16,206 bases of DNA from Methanobacteriota archaeon. GTDB taxonomy: Archaea; Methanobacteriota; Methanobacteria; Methanobacteriales; Methanobacteriaceae. The DNA is taken from NCBI GenBank assembly GCA_023430285.1, contig JAEZAV010000171.1:1-16206 (forward strand), given 5' to 3'. The translations under genes were made by a program, and so were the position numbers. Under the pieces are notes generated by a model. It was not told where the DNA came from. It ran no database searches and worked only from the letters and a program-made list of their open reading frames with translations. Within the stretch, counting starts at the first letter, position 1. The number at the start of each line of letters is the position of its first letter. This document shows positions 6,728 through 13,969 of this stretch, in pieces.

Positions 6728-7963
6728 TCAATCCATAGAAATTTGATTGTAGGCCCTTTTTATCCTGTTTAATGCTGAGCTAATAACTGATCTCTGTGTA
6801 GCAATGTTCATCCTCATAAAGCCGTGTCCTGATTCTCCAAATATATATCCATCTTCCATACCAACCTTGGCATCATCGATCATGAAACTTTGAAGTGTAT
6901 GGGAGTCCATGCCTAGTTCTCTGCAGTCAAGCCATAGAAGATAGGTACCTTGGGGTTCTATCATTTTGATCTCTGGAATATTAGTTTCTAAGAATTTCCT
7001 AATGTAATCTAGATTTCCCTGTAAATAGTCTAGGACTTGTTCTAGCCATTCGTCACCATATTTGTAGGCTGCTTCGAGTGCTGTGTAACCGAACAAATTT
7101 GGATTTGGAACCATGCCTGCTCTGGTGTTTATAAAATCTTCACGAAGCCTTTGGTTGGGTATGATTATGTTTGAAACTTCAAGTCCTGCCAAGTTAAAAG
7201 TTTTACTGGGGGACATACAGATTATACTGTTTTGTTCAAATTTATCGGATATTGATGCAAATGGTGTGTGTTTATTCCCTTTAAAAAGTATTTCGCAGTG
7301 TATTTCATCAGATATTACCGTGCCACCATTATCAATCACTATATTTCCCATTTTTTCTATTTCATCAGGATTCCAAACTCTTCCTACGGGATTGTGCGGA
7401 TTGCAGAAAATAATAGTTTTTAAACGTCCAGGACCCCTTAACCTACGGGTTTTAGGATGAAACTTCGATTCAAGATCTTCATAATCCATGACATATCTTC
7501 CATTAACCAGTTTAAGCTGGTTGTTAACGATACTGCAACCACTATTTTTTATCACTGGAAAAAATGGGTGATAGGACGGTTGTTGTAGAATGACTTCATC
7601 ACCAGGATGTGTTAAAGAAGTTACAGCAGTTTGCAATGCTGGAACAACACCGGGTGTGAAAACAACCCACTCTGGTTCGATGTTCCAGTTGTACTTTTTT
7701 TTCAGCCTTTGTACAACTGAATCAACCACACTTCTTCCAGGTTGTGTGTAACCGTAAAAAGGATGTTCAGCTCGGGTTTTGATGGCTTCTTTAATTGGAT
7801 TAGCAACTGGAAAATCCATATCTGCTACCCACAATGGTATAATATCGTCCCTTCCAATTATGGGCTTCATGAAATCCCATTTAAGGCTGTCAGTGTTTCT
7901 TCTGTTGTAAACTTTGTCTAAATCGTAGTTCAATAATTCATCTCCCATCATGATATATAACAA
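6728..7963 (-). CDS. PLP-dependent MalY/PatB-type aminotransferase or cystathionine beta-lyase
   Basis: This fold-type I PLP enzyme of about 400 residues has the MalY/PatB hallmarks: NRRNTDSLKWDF near the start, IPLWVADMDFP, FTPGVVPAL, CNPHNPVGRVW, ISDEIHCEI and the Schiff-base lysine in SPSKTFNLAGL. Members cleave C-S bonds of cystathionine or cysteine conjugates, or act as aminotransferases; which one cannot be told. The start is uncertain. TTG at 7963 has GAAGGT 6 nt upstream. ATG at 7951 and 7948 have no ribosome site. TTG at 7933 has GGAG 8 nt upstream and gives the N terminus closest to the family. A TATA-like TTATATAT covers 7953-7960. It is transcribed towards the ABC/nitrogenase-like cluster, from which it is separate. 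A role in sulfur amino-acid metabolism fits but is not proven. Confidence 0.88.
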   Translation of the reverse strand: MLYIMMGDELLNYDLDKVYNRRNTDSLKWDFMKPIIGRDDIIPLWVADMDFPVANPIKEAIKTRAEHPFYGYTQPGRSVVDSVVQRLKKKYNWNIEPEWVVFTPGVVPALQTAVTSLTHPGDEVILQQPSYHPFFPVIKNSGCSIVNNQLKLVNGRYVMDYEDLESKFHPKTRRLRGPGRLKTIIFCNPHNPVGRVWNPDEIEKMGNIVIDNGGTVISDEIHCEILFKGNKHTPFASISDKFEQNSIICMSPSKTFNLAGLEVSNIIIPNQRLREDFINTRAGMVPNPNLFGYTALEAAYKYGDEWLEQVLDYLQGNLDYIRKFLETNIPEIKMIEPQGTYLLWLDCRELGMDSHTLQSFMIDDAKVGMEDGYIFGESGHGFMRMNIATQRSVISSALNRIKRAYNQISMD

Positions 7964-8191
7964 TAGTTAACCTTCACATGCAAAATAGGTTTGGATCAAT
8001 AAAAAAATTTAACCCCAAACTAATTAAAAATGAATGTTAGTTAGTTATATGACTATCAGTTGATTTGTCTATTTGGTATAATATTTGCGCAAAGATTAAA
8101 AATAAGCATAACTATAGTTAAGACTGATCATGGTATTGCAATTTTAAAGCAAGCTTTTTATTTATCATAAGATCCAGATGAGGAAAAGATC
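7964..8191. promoter_or_regulatory. divergent promoter region between the PLP enzyme and the MoaD-like gene
   Basis: This 228-bp spacer must hold both promoters. GTTAGTTAGTTA at 8036-8047 is an exact copy of the 12-mer found just before the substrate-binding-protein gene (1554-1565). TATA-like stretches for the + strand are near 8095-8103 and 8155-8165; AAAGCAAGCTTT (8147-8158) is a small inverted repeat. GAGGA at 8180-8184 is the ribosome site for the + strand gene. Confidence 0.4.
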
Positions 8192-8473
8192 ATGCAAACA
8201 GTAGAAGTAAAATTTTTAACAAGATTCATAGATATCACAGGAGAAAAAACTACAACCATTGAAGATGCAGAGGATATATCCCAACTTATAGAGGCTTTGT
8301 GCGAAAAATACGATGAAACATTCCGTGATGTTTTGTTAGACGAAGATGGTACTGTGAGGGACTATCTTAAGGTAATGGTAAATGGTGAGGATATAAGGGA
8401 TCTCGATGGTACAGAAACCAAACTCAACGATGGAGATGAGATAGTAATGTTCCAGACCATCGCTGGAGGATAA
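8192..8473 (+). CDS. MoaD/ThiS-family ubiquitin-like sulfur carrier or SAMP-type protein modifier
   Basis: This 93-residue beta-grasp protein has the family pattern: VEVKFLTRFIDITGEKTTT strand-loop-strand, a helix with LIEALCEKY, then LKVMVNGEDI and LNDGDEIVMF before the C-terminal IAGG. The terminal Gly92-Gly93 is the residue pair that an E1-like enzyme adenylates and then thiocarboxylates or ligates to lysines. It could serve molybdopterin synthesis, another thio-transfer path, or act as an archaeal ubiquitin-like modifier (SAMP). No MoaE, MoeB/ThiF or ThiG gene is beside it. The start is supported by GAGGA at 8180-8184, 7 nt before the ATG. It appears monocistronic, with a T-tract about 35 bp after the stop. 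Confidence 0.85.
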   Translation: MQTVEVKFLTRFIDITGEKTTTIEDAEDISQLIEALCEKYDETFRDVLLDEDGTVRDYLKVMVNGEDIRDLDGTETKLNDGDEIVMFQTIAGG

Positions 8474-8507
8474 CACCCAAAAAAAAATACCATTTAACAT
8501 TTCTATA

Positions 8508-8517
8508 TTTTTTTTTT
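8508..8517 (+). terminator. oligo-T terminator after the MoaD-like gene
   Basis: Ten uninterrupted T residues lie about 35 bp after the stop, with no strong hairpin upstream. Archaeal RNA polymerase commonly ends transcription at such tracts. Confidence 0.55.
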
Positions 8518-8670
8518 ATTTTGCATTATCTTAAATTGCCGCATTTTTTCTGCTTAGAACTCTTTTTATAATTTTTGAAACATAATTTATTTAGTAAACT
8601 TTGAAACTAACAGATCATACTACAAGTTAAAATATAAACTGGATCAACCAGCCAAAACAAATATCAGGGG

Positions 8671-9111
8671 ATGGTTTCAATTAATGATGATGATTCAAAA
8701 AAGAGTAAAAAAGATTATGAAGCCATTATTGAAGAACTTGAGATGGAACTTGCAAAAAAACAAGTAATAATCCAAGATTTAAAAGATAGACTTCATGATG
8801 CCAACAGCAGGGTTAGTGACATGGTTGAAAAAAATAGTTCACTAGAAACCAGAATCAACGAATACGAACTCCAAGACCTTGCAATGAAGTATGGTAAGTT
8901 TGAAGAACTTAAGGATAACAATAAAAAACTTGATCATAGAGTAAAAGTCACGAAAAAACATCTTGACGGTGCACGTGAATACCTAAAATTCACAGATGTC
9001 GTTATATTGGACATGAAAAATCGCAGCATATTAACTCGTGTATTAAGAAAGTATCCTGATAGTTACCAGAGATACATAAATGATCTAAACCCAGAATCTG
9101 ATGAGAAATGA
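8671..9111 (+). CDS. small coiled-coil protein of unknown function
   Basis: This is a 146-residue, highly charged, soluble protein with no recognised family. Residues about 13-95 show heptad-like spacing of Leu/Ile/Val between Lys/Glu/Asp (EAIIEELEMELAKK, then IIQDLKDRL), predicting a long coiled coil. The last 45 residues (YLKFTDVVILDMKNRS, then VLRKYPDSYQRYI) look more globular. No signal peptide, membrane segment or cysteine is present. The start is not certain: AGGGG directly touches ATG 8671, too close for normal ribosome binding. A TATA-like AAAATATAAA at about 8629-8638 would place transcription start near 8660, so translation from an almost leaderless message is possible. The next in-frame Met is residue 25. 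It is flanked by unrelated genes, so context gives no function. Confidence 0.7.
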   Translation: MVSINDDDSKKSKKDYEAIIEELEMELAKKQVIIQDLKDRLHDANSRVSDMVEKNSSLETRINEYELQDLAMKYGKFEELKDNNKKLDHRVKVTKKHLDGAREYLKFTDVVILDMKNRSILTRVLRKYPDSYQRYINDLNPESDEK

Positions 9112-9283
9112 ATTCATTAAATACGGGCGTATTTTAATTTATAAACACCAATCTGTCTAACAGTTTATTATATCCATGTATTGAAGTTAGGATTCAGTTG
9201 AAGTTAGCAAAAAAAGTTATTATAAAATTATATTTCCAATTTACATAAAAATAAGAAAATAAAATAAAATTGGGGGAAGTTTA

Positions 9284-9652
9284 TTAACCTCCTCCTGCGC
9301 CTCCAAGGTTTGCACCTGTTTCAGCGTCAATATCTATTTCTCCCACATTTTCTCCATTAACCATAACAGGTACAATGTAAACCATTTTATTGTCCTGGTT
9401 AACTAGTTTTGGTGTGCCGGGTGTAGCTCCTGCTACTTCGATGTATTTAGTTGCTATTTTCTTTGCTTCTTCTGAAGAGATGGTTTTGTTCTCTGTTTTC
9501 TGAGCGTTACTGGTGTTTGAAGTTGTGTTCTGCACATTTTGAACCGATGAATTGTTTGCGGGGGATGTGGTGTTCATGTTGGTAAATGCTGCGTATCCTA
9601 TTCCAAATATTGCAACAATAACAACGAGTCCCAATATGACTTTTTTGATCAT
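9284..9652 (-). CDS. membrane-anchored PepSY-domain protein
   Basis: This 122-residue protein has an N-terminal hydrophobic helix (residues 4-22, VILGLVVIVAIFGIGYAAF) and then a low-complexity Asn/Ser/Thr linker (about 25-58) with several N-X-S/T sequons that archaea could glycosylate. The C-terminal domain (about 58-115) starts ISSEEAKKIATKYIEV and continues with VYIVPVMVNGENVGEIDIDAETG, the PepSY pattern, and ends in a Gly-rich tail. PepSY domains are linked to extracytoplasmic proteins and peptidase control. AGGAGG at 9660-9665 is 7 nt before the ATG and overlaps the end of the upstream transglutaminase gene, only 11 bp away, so the two form one operon. A chaperone or inhibitor role for that enzyme is a guess from pairing. 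Confidence 0.75.
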   Translation of the reverse strand: MIKKVILGLVVIVAIFGIGYAAFTNMNTTSPANNSSVQNVQNTTSNTSNAQKTENKTISSEEAKKIATKYIEVAGATPGTPKLVNQDNKMVYIVPVMVNGENVGEIDIDAETGANLGGAGGG

Positions 9653-9663
9653 AGATTATCCTC

Positions 9664-10644
9664 CTAGAATGGTAGGGATGCGTATATTCCATGTAATGTG
9701 AATGTCTTGGTGTTCCAGTTTTTCACAACTCCAAAGGAGTTTCTGTAACTGGTTCCATCTGCATAGTACCATTTTCCATTTACATATACTTGTGCCCATA
9801 CATGACCGTACCAAGTACCACTTGAGAATCTGCATGTACCGTGGTTGTAACGAGCAGGTATTCCTGCTGCTCTTGTAAGTGCAACAACTAAATGTGCGGT
9901 GTCTGCACAGTTTGCAGATCTTGAATTTAAAGTACCTAAAGCACCCTTCTGAGTGTTGTAGTAGAAGGAATAGCTCACATGGTCTCGAACCCAGTTGAAG
10001 ATCTTTGAAGCCTTTGCATAATCTGTGGTAGATCCCTTGGTTATTTGGGCTGCTAATGCTTTGATCTTAGAGTTGTTCGATTGACAATTTGCTGTTGGTA
10101 CCAAGTATTTTTGCATTGCAGCTGATACAGGTTTCTTAGATGATACTGTACTGAAACTGGTTTTATACAAACTTAGCTTGTTACCTGACATGTCCGTGAT
10201 ACTGCCTGAGTGTATGTAGATGTTGTAATTACCATCTTTACTCAAGTAAGCCACTGGGTCTATGGTCAAAATTTTCCCGTTAATTGTTGTTTTTATTGAT
10301 ACACTTTTTTTATTATTTTTTAATTCAATCCAGCCATTTCCAAACTTAATTGCTTCACTGAAATAAATTTTAATGGTTTTTTTGGTGTCAACTTTCACTG
10401 CATTTTTGGTTGGGTCGGTTTTAACAACCTTTGGTTTAGTGACGTCTTTGCTTGTTGAAACTGTCTTGGATTTTAAAGTTGTGCTCGTGCTACTTGCTAC
10501 ACTAACTTGATTATTCACATTTGAACTCACACTTGTATTTATGCTGCTAGTTCCATTGGTTGAGGCAGCTGATGTTGTGTGAACATTCAAAACTAGTGCA
10601 AAAGCCAATAGCAACATGATTGAGCATATTGATTTTCGCTTAAT
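9664..10644 (-). CDS. secreted Ig-like plus transglutaminase protein, pseudomurein endoisopeptidase (C71/Pei)-related
   Basis: The predicted order is signal peptide (KRKSICS then LLLAFALVLNV, cleaved near TTSAA), a Ser/Thr/Asn-rich stretch, an SbsA-type Ig-like (Big_5) domain from KVVKTDPTKNAVKV to about residue 165, and a C-terminal transglutaminase domain. The Cys-His-Asp triad is Cys246 (NCADTAHL), His281 (GHVWAQV) and Asp296 (YADGT), numbered from ATT 10644. The segment FNWVRDHVSYSFYYNTQKGA with the C-terminal GIYASLPF resembles the pseudomurein-cleaving PeiW/PeiP class, so cell-wall cutting or surface cross-linking is likely. The start is unusual: GGAGG at 10652-10656 lies 7 nt before an in-frame ATT and directly ahead of the signal peptide. 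An upstream GTG at 10689 would add 15 acidic residues and has no ribosome site; the next ATG would cut into the signal peptide. It is followed by the PepSY gene. Confidence 0.85.
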   Translation of the reverse strand: MKRKSICSIMLLLAFALVLNVHTTSAASTNGTSSINTSVSSNVNNQVSVASSTSTTLKSKTVSTSKDVTKPKVVKTDPTKNAVKVDTKKTIKIYFSEAIKFGNGWIELKNNKKSVSIKTTINGKILTIDPVAYLSKDGNYNIYIHSGSITDMSGNKLSLYKTSFSTVSSKKPVSAAMQKYLVPTANCQSNNSKIKALAAQITKGSTTDYAKASKIFNWVRDHVSYSFYYNTQKGALGTLNSRSANCADTAHLVVALTRAAGIPARYNHGTCRFSSGTWYGHVWAQVYVNGKWYYADGTSYRNSFGVVKNWNTKTFTLHGIYASLPF

Positions 10645-10726
10645 GTAATCGCCTCCGTGTTCAAAATCATCAGAAAAAGATTTTTTCACTGAGAAATTGA
10701 ACTTAACTCTAAAGACTTCAACTTAC

Positions 10727-10734
10727 TATATAAA
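10727..10734 (-). promoter_or_regulatory. TATA box of the transglutaminase-PepSY operon
   Basis: On the - strand this reads TTTATATA. It predicts transcription start near 10703 and a leader of about 60 nt to the proposed ATT start, enough to include the GGAGG site. Confidence 0.55.
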
Positions 10735-10740
10735 CCCTTT

Positions 10741-11157
10741 GGTTCAAAATAAAAAAAAAGACAATATTAGGAGCTTTTATTCAATTTAAGACTCAATTAA
10801 ACCTTTTTTAATTGGCAATATATGGGTGAGTCATCTCCATTCTTATTATTATGAATTTAGTTATATTCTATATCTTTTTTGGAAAATAAGATGTATCTAT
10901 ACGGTTTTATCAAAGGGTAGATATGGAGTTGTAGTGTCTACAAGTACCTCAACCAACCATGAAGCATTAGAAAGATATTAGGGTATTAAATTCAGATTAA
11001 GCTCAAAATTAACCTTTCAATTAAAAATTAAGGCAAAATAATTTAATTTATCCATTTTTTATTTTTTTTCAACATACCAAGGATTGAAATGATATAAAGA
11101 CGGCTTATTAGATTTTTTTTTAGATGGATGGAATCAATTTTGTAATCCACAACAAAC
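10741..11157. other. AT-rich spacer between the transglutaminase operon and the feo operon
   Basis: No intact gene is seen. One + strand frame ending at TAG 10979-10981 reads like a piece of real protein (KGRYGVVVSTSTS, then TNHEALERY, 10913-10978), but it has no start or ribosome site and no homologue was recognised; it may be a gene remnant or chance. The rest is AT-rich sequence with poly-A and poly-T runs. Confidence 0.35.
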
Positions 11158-11212
11158 TTTAAATAGCATGAAAGATTTAGGTTAACCTAACATTTTATTA
11201 GGCATGCCTAAT
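11158..11212 (+). promoter_or_regulatory. feo promoter with two DtxR/IdeR-type palindromic operators
   Basis: The TATA box TTTAAATA (11158-11165) predicts transcription start near 11188. Two perfect palindromes cover that point: TTAGGTTAACCTAA (11177-11190) and ATTAGGCATGCCTAAT (11197-11212). Both follow the TTAGGN(4-6)CCTAA logic of DtxR-family metal repressors, and their centres are 21 bp apart, two helical turns. Iron-loaded repressor dimers bound here would block initiation of the iron-uptake operon. This fits known control of feo genes by Fe(II)-dependent DtxR-family proteins. Confidence 0.8.
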
Positions 11213-11240
11213 ATTTTGTAGTTTAGGAGGATTATTAAAA

Positions 11241-11471
11241 ATGATAAAAATTTTAAGTGAACTAACACAAGGACAAAAAGGTAAAATAATAGCATTAAAT
11301 GGTCAAGGGGGATTGAAGAAGCATTTAATGGAAATGGGATTTGTAAGGGGGGCTGAAGTTAAAATAGGACGAGTAGCTCCATTGGGAGATCCTGTAGAAA
11401 TCAAAATAAAGGGATATTCCATATCTTTAAGGAAGGAAGAAGCCCAAAATATCGAGATAGAGATACTATGA
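11241..11471 (+). CDS. feoA: FeoA-family protein (first copy)
   Basis: This 76-residue SH3-like FeoA protein shows the family pattern LSELTQGQKGKIIAL, then LKKHLMEMGFVRGAEVKI, APLGDPVEIKIKGYSISLRK and final EEAQNIEI. FeoA is a small cytosolic partner required for FeoB Fe(II) transport. AGGAGG at 11225-11230 precedes the ATG by 10 nt. Its stop overlaps the ATG of the second FeoA gene (ATGA). It is the first gene of the operon behind the two DtxR-type operators. Confidence 0.92.
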   Translation: MIKILSELTQGQKGKIIALNGQGGLKKHLMEMGFVRGAEVKIGRVAPLGDPVEIKIKGYSISLRKEEAQNIEIEIL

Positions 11472-11686
11472 TGACTTTAGCCATGGGAAATACCAAAGAA
11501 CAGTTAAAGATCGTGGATGTAGAATACGAAGGTAAATTCAAGAAAAAGCTTTCAGAGATGGGTATTTACAAGGATGCCGTTGTGGAAATAATCAAAAATG
11601 ATATACCTGGTCCATTAATTGTTGATGTCAAAGGTTCAAGATGGATATTGGGAAGAAGCCAAGCCCAAAAGATAAGGGTGGAATGA
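11468..11686 (+). CDS. FeoA-family protein (second copy)
   Basis: This second FeoA-like protein has up to 72 residues and differs clearly from its neighbour, so it is not a recent duplicate. Visible pattern: EGKFKKKLSEMGIYKDAVVE, IPGPLIVDVKGSRWILGR and AQKIRVE, again an SH3-like fold. The start may be 11468, 11471 or the ATG at 11483; the first overlaps the upstream stop and is kept for that reason. Its own stop overlaps the feoB ATG (11683), so all three genes are translationally coupled. Two FeoA proteins before FeoB suggest a heteromeric partner of the transporter; this is inference. Confidence 0.88.
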   Translation: MMTLAMGNTKEQLKIVDVEYEGKFKKKLSEMGIYKDAVVEIIKNDIPGPLIVDVKGSRWILGRSQAQKIRVE

Positions 11687-13701
11687 AATTGGAAAAAATT
11701 AAGATTGCATTAGCTGGAAATCCGAATGTGGGTAAAAGTACTCTTTTTAACCAATTAACAGGAATGAAGCAGCACGTAGGAAATTGGCCAGGTAAAACTG
11801 TAGAAAAAAAAGAAGGATCATTCAATTTTAAAGACACAAATATCGAAGTTGTTGATCTACCTGGAAACTACAGTTTGACACCATATTCAGTGGAAGAAAT
11901 GGTTTCAAGGGACTACATTGTAAATGAAAGTCCCGATGTCATAGTAAACGTTATTGATGCCGCAAACCTTGAAAGAAACTTGTATTTAACAGTTCAAATG
12001 TTGGAGTTAGGAGCAAATGTAGTACTAGCCTTGAACATGAACAAATTTGCAGATGAAAAGGGATACAAAATTAACACCAACTGCTTATCAAAACTCCTAG
12101 GAATACCAGTTGTTAAAATTGAAGCCGTTGATAAAACAGGGACTGAACAATTGTTAGAAACCATATTAAAATCTAAACAATCTCCAAACATAGTCACTGA
12201 AAGATTAGAATATGGAAAAGAAATAACTGAACACACAGAAATCCTTGAAAAATATATAGAACAAGATATTCCTGAATTATTTAACACTCCTTCAAGTTGG
12301 ATAGCTCTTAAATTATTAGAAAATGATAAAGAAGTTGTCAAAGCAGTTGAAAGTACTGATAATCAGAGAATTTTATCTGAATCCAAAAAAATTCAAGAAC
12401 ATCTGAATCAGATCTATGGAGAAGATGTAGACACGACTATTGTGGATGCTAGATATGGATTCATAGCAGGACTCATTCAAGAAAGTGTTAAAAAACCTAA
12501 AATTGATAAAATAACAAGATCTGACTTAATTGACAGGATTGTCACCCATAAGTATCTGGGAATTCCCGTATTTCTCATGATAATGTGGTTAACATTTCAA
12601 ATAACATTCACACTCGGTGCTCCATTACAAGATGGTATAGATTATGGATTCAGCTTCCTTGCAACAGCCGCAACTAATTATCTTGGAGATGGTATCATAT
12701 CATCACTAATAGCAGATGGTATAATAGGTGGTGTTGGCAGTATCGCAACCTTCATTCCAATTATTTTCCTGCTGTTTTTAATGCTCAGTATTTTAGAAGA
12801 CAGCGGATACCTTGCAAGGGCTGCATTTGTAATGGATAGGTTCATGCATAAATTAGTTGGTTTACATGGTAAATCATTTATACCCATGATATTAGGTTTT
12901 GGATGCTGCGTACCGGGCATAATGGCTACAAGAACTTTGGAAAATGAAAAAGATAGAATATTAACCATGTTAATAGTTCCATTCATGTCTTGCAGTGCAA
13001 GGCTTCCAATTTATGCCTTGTTTGTAGCAGCATTTTTCACAGCATATGAGGGATGGATAATTTTCTCACTATACATACTGGGTATTGTTGTGGCCATTCT
13101 GGTAGCATTTGTCTTGAAAAATACACTGTTTAAAGATGTATCGGCACCATTTGTCATGGAACTTCCACCATACAGGTTACCAACTGTTAAAGGTGCTTTA
13201 ATTCATATGTGGGAAAGAGGTTACATATTTATCAAAAAAATGGGTACTGTAATTCTTTTATTTTCCATTATAATATGGGTCTTAAGCAGTTTGCCTGCTG
13301 GTGTGGAATACGCATCCCAAGATAGTGTTACAGGACAGCTTGGAACTGCCATTGCACCTGTGTTTGAACCGTTAGGATTTGGAAACTGGCAGTCTTCAGT
13401 GGCACTAATATTTGGATTCTTTGCTAAAGAAGTTGTTGTAAGCACCTTTGGATCACTATATGGTGTTGGAGATGGTGATGGCCTTGCAACGGCTTTGCAT
13501 AGTACATTTACCCCATTGTCAGGATATGCATTCATGGTATTTGCACTGCTTTACATACCATGCGTAGCTACTTTCCTGGCAATAAGAAGAGAAACTAACT
13601 CCTGGAGATGGCCGTTATTCAGTGCTGCAGGTTCCCTTGTAATTGCATGGATAGCTGCGTTTATAGTGTTTCAAGGAGGGACTTTATTGGGTTTTGTATG
13701 A
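11683..13701 (+). CDS. feoB: ferrous iron transporter FeoB
   Basis: This 672-residue Fe(II) transporter has an N-terminal G domain and a membrane domain. I chose ATG 11683, overlapping the FeoA stop, with GGGTGG just upstream; an in-frame ATG at 11641 would add 14 residues inside feoA. G1 is GNPNVGKS (12-19), then GNWPGKTVE (switch I), G3 DLPG (58-61). At G4 the expected Asn-X-X-Asp reads Asn118-Met-Asn-Lys121, an unusual loss of the guanine-recognising Asp. The membrane part starts near residue 290 and contains the Gate motifs with Cys408/Cys409 (GFGCCVPG) and Cys437 (PFMSCSARLP), thought to handle Fe(II), plus the late FGFFAKEVVVSTFGSLYG motif. Length is slightly below the usual 700-770 residues. 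Confidence 0.96.
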   Translation: MKLEKIKIALAGNPNVGKSTLFNQLTGMKQHVGNWPGKTVEKKEGSFNFKDTNIEVVDLPGNYSLTPYSVEEMVSRDYIVNESPDVIVNVIDAANLERNLYLTVQMLELGANVVLALNMNKFADEKGYKINTNCLSKLLGIPVVKIEAVDKTGTEQLLETILKSKQSPNIVTERLEYGKEITEHTEILEKYIEQDIPELFNTPSSWIALKLLENDKEVVKAVESTDNQRILSESKKIQEHLNQIYGEDVDTTIVDARYGFIAGLIQESVKKPKIDKITRSDLIDRIVTHKYLGIPVFLMIMWLTFQITFTLGAPLQDGIDYGFSFLATAATNYLGDGIISSLIADGIIGGVGSIATFIPIIFLLFLMLSILEDSGYLARAAFVMDRFMHKLVGLHGKSFIPMILGFGCCVPGIMATRTLENEKDRILTMLIVPFMSCSARLPIYALFVAAFFTAYEGWIIFSLYILGIVVAILVAFVLKNTLFKDVSAPFVMELPPYRLPTVKGALIHMWERGYIFIKKMGTVILLFSIIIWVLSSLPAGVEYASQDSVTGQLGTAIAPVFEPLGFGNWQSSVALIFGFFAKEVVVSTFGSLYGVGDGDGLATALHSTFTPLSGYAFMVFALLYIPCVATFLAIRRETNSWRWPLFSAAGSLVIAWIAAFIVFQGGTLLGFV

Positions 13702-13768
13702 TAAAGGGGTTTTAAACACCATTTATTACATTTTTTTAAACGTAAAAATAGTTGTGGAGATGATCTAA

Positions 13769-13969
13769 ATGAAATGTCGTATATGTGGATATGAATTAGA
13801 TGATGATGAAAAGTCTCATAAATGCTGTTCATGTGGCTCTAACTGTTCAAAGGTCACTTGTCCAAATTGTGGATATCAGAATTTATCAGATAATATCCAG
13901 ATAAATTTTAAACCTTTTGCTTCGGCAAAGAGTAGAATTAAAGGAATTAAATCACGAATTATAAAATAA
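13769..13969 (+). CDS. small eight-cysteine zinc-ribbon protein downstream of feoB
   Basis: This 66-residue protein has eight cysteines in its first 34 residues: CRIC (3, 6), CCSC (19, 20, 22), Cys26, and CPNC (31, 34). Paired CxxC knuckles imply one or two zinc-ribbon sites, although Fe-S binding is possible. The C-terminal half is basic (SAKSRIKGIKSRIIK), which could touch nucleic acid or lipid. The ribosome site GGAGATGAT at about 13756-13764 supports the ATG. It starts 67 bp after feoB in the same direction, with a T-run at about 13731-13737 between, so it may be partly co-transcribed. Small cysteine-rich proteins often accompany feoB (FeoC class), but no sequence match to FeoC is claimed. 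Confidence 0.75.
   Translation: MKCRICGYELDDDEKSHKCCSCGSNCSKVTCPNCGYQNLSDNIQINFKPFASAKSRIKGIKSRIIK

Noticed and set aside
11641..11682. Earlier ATG for feoB
   Set aside because: It lies inside feoA; ATG 11683 overlaps the feoA stop, has GGGTGG upstream and gives the usual FeoB N terminus.
13769..13969. Calling the zinc-ribbon protein FeoC
   Set aside because: FeoC has a winged-helix fold; only position and cysteines are shared here.
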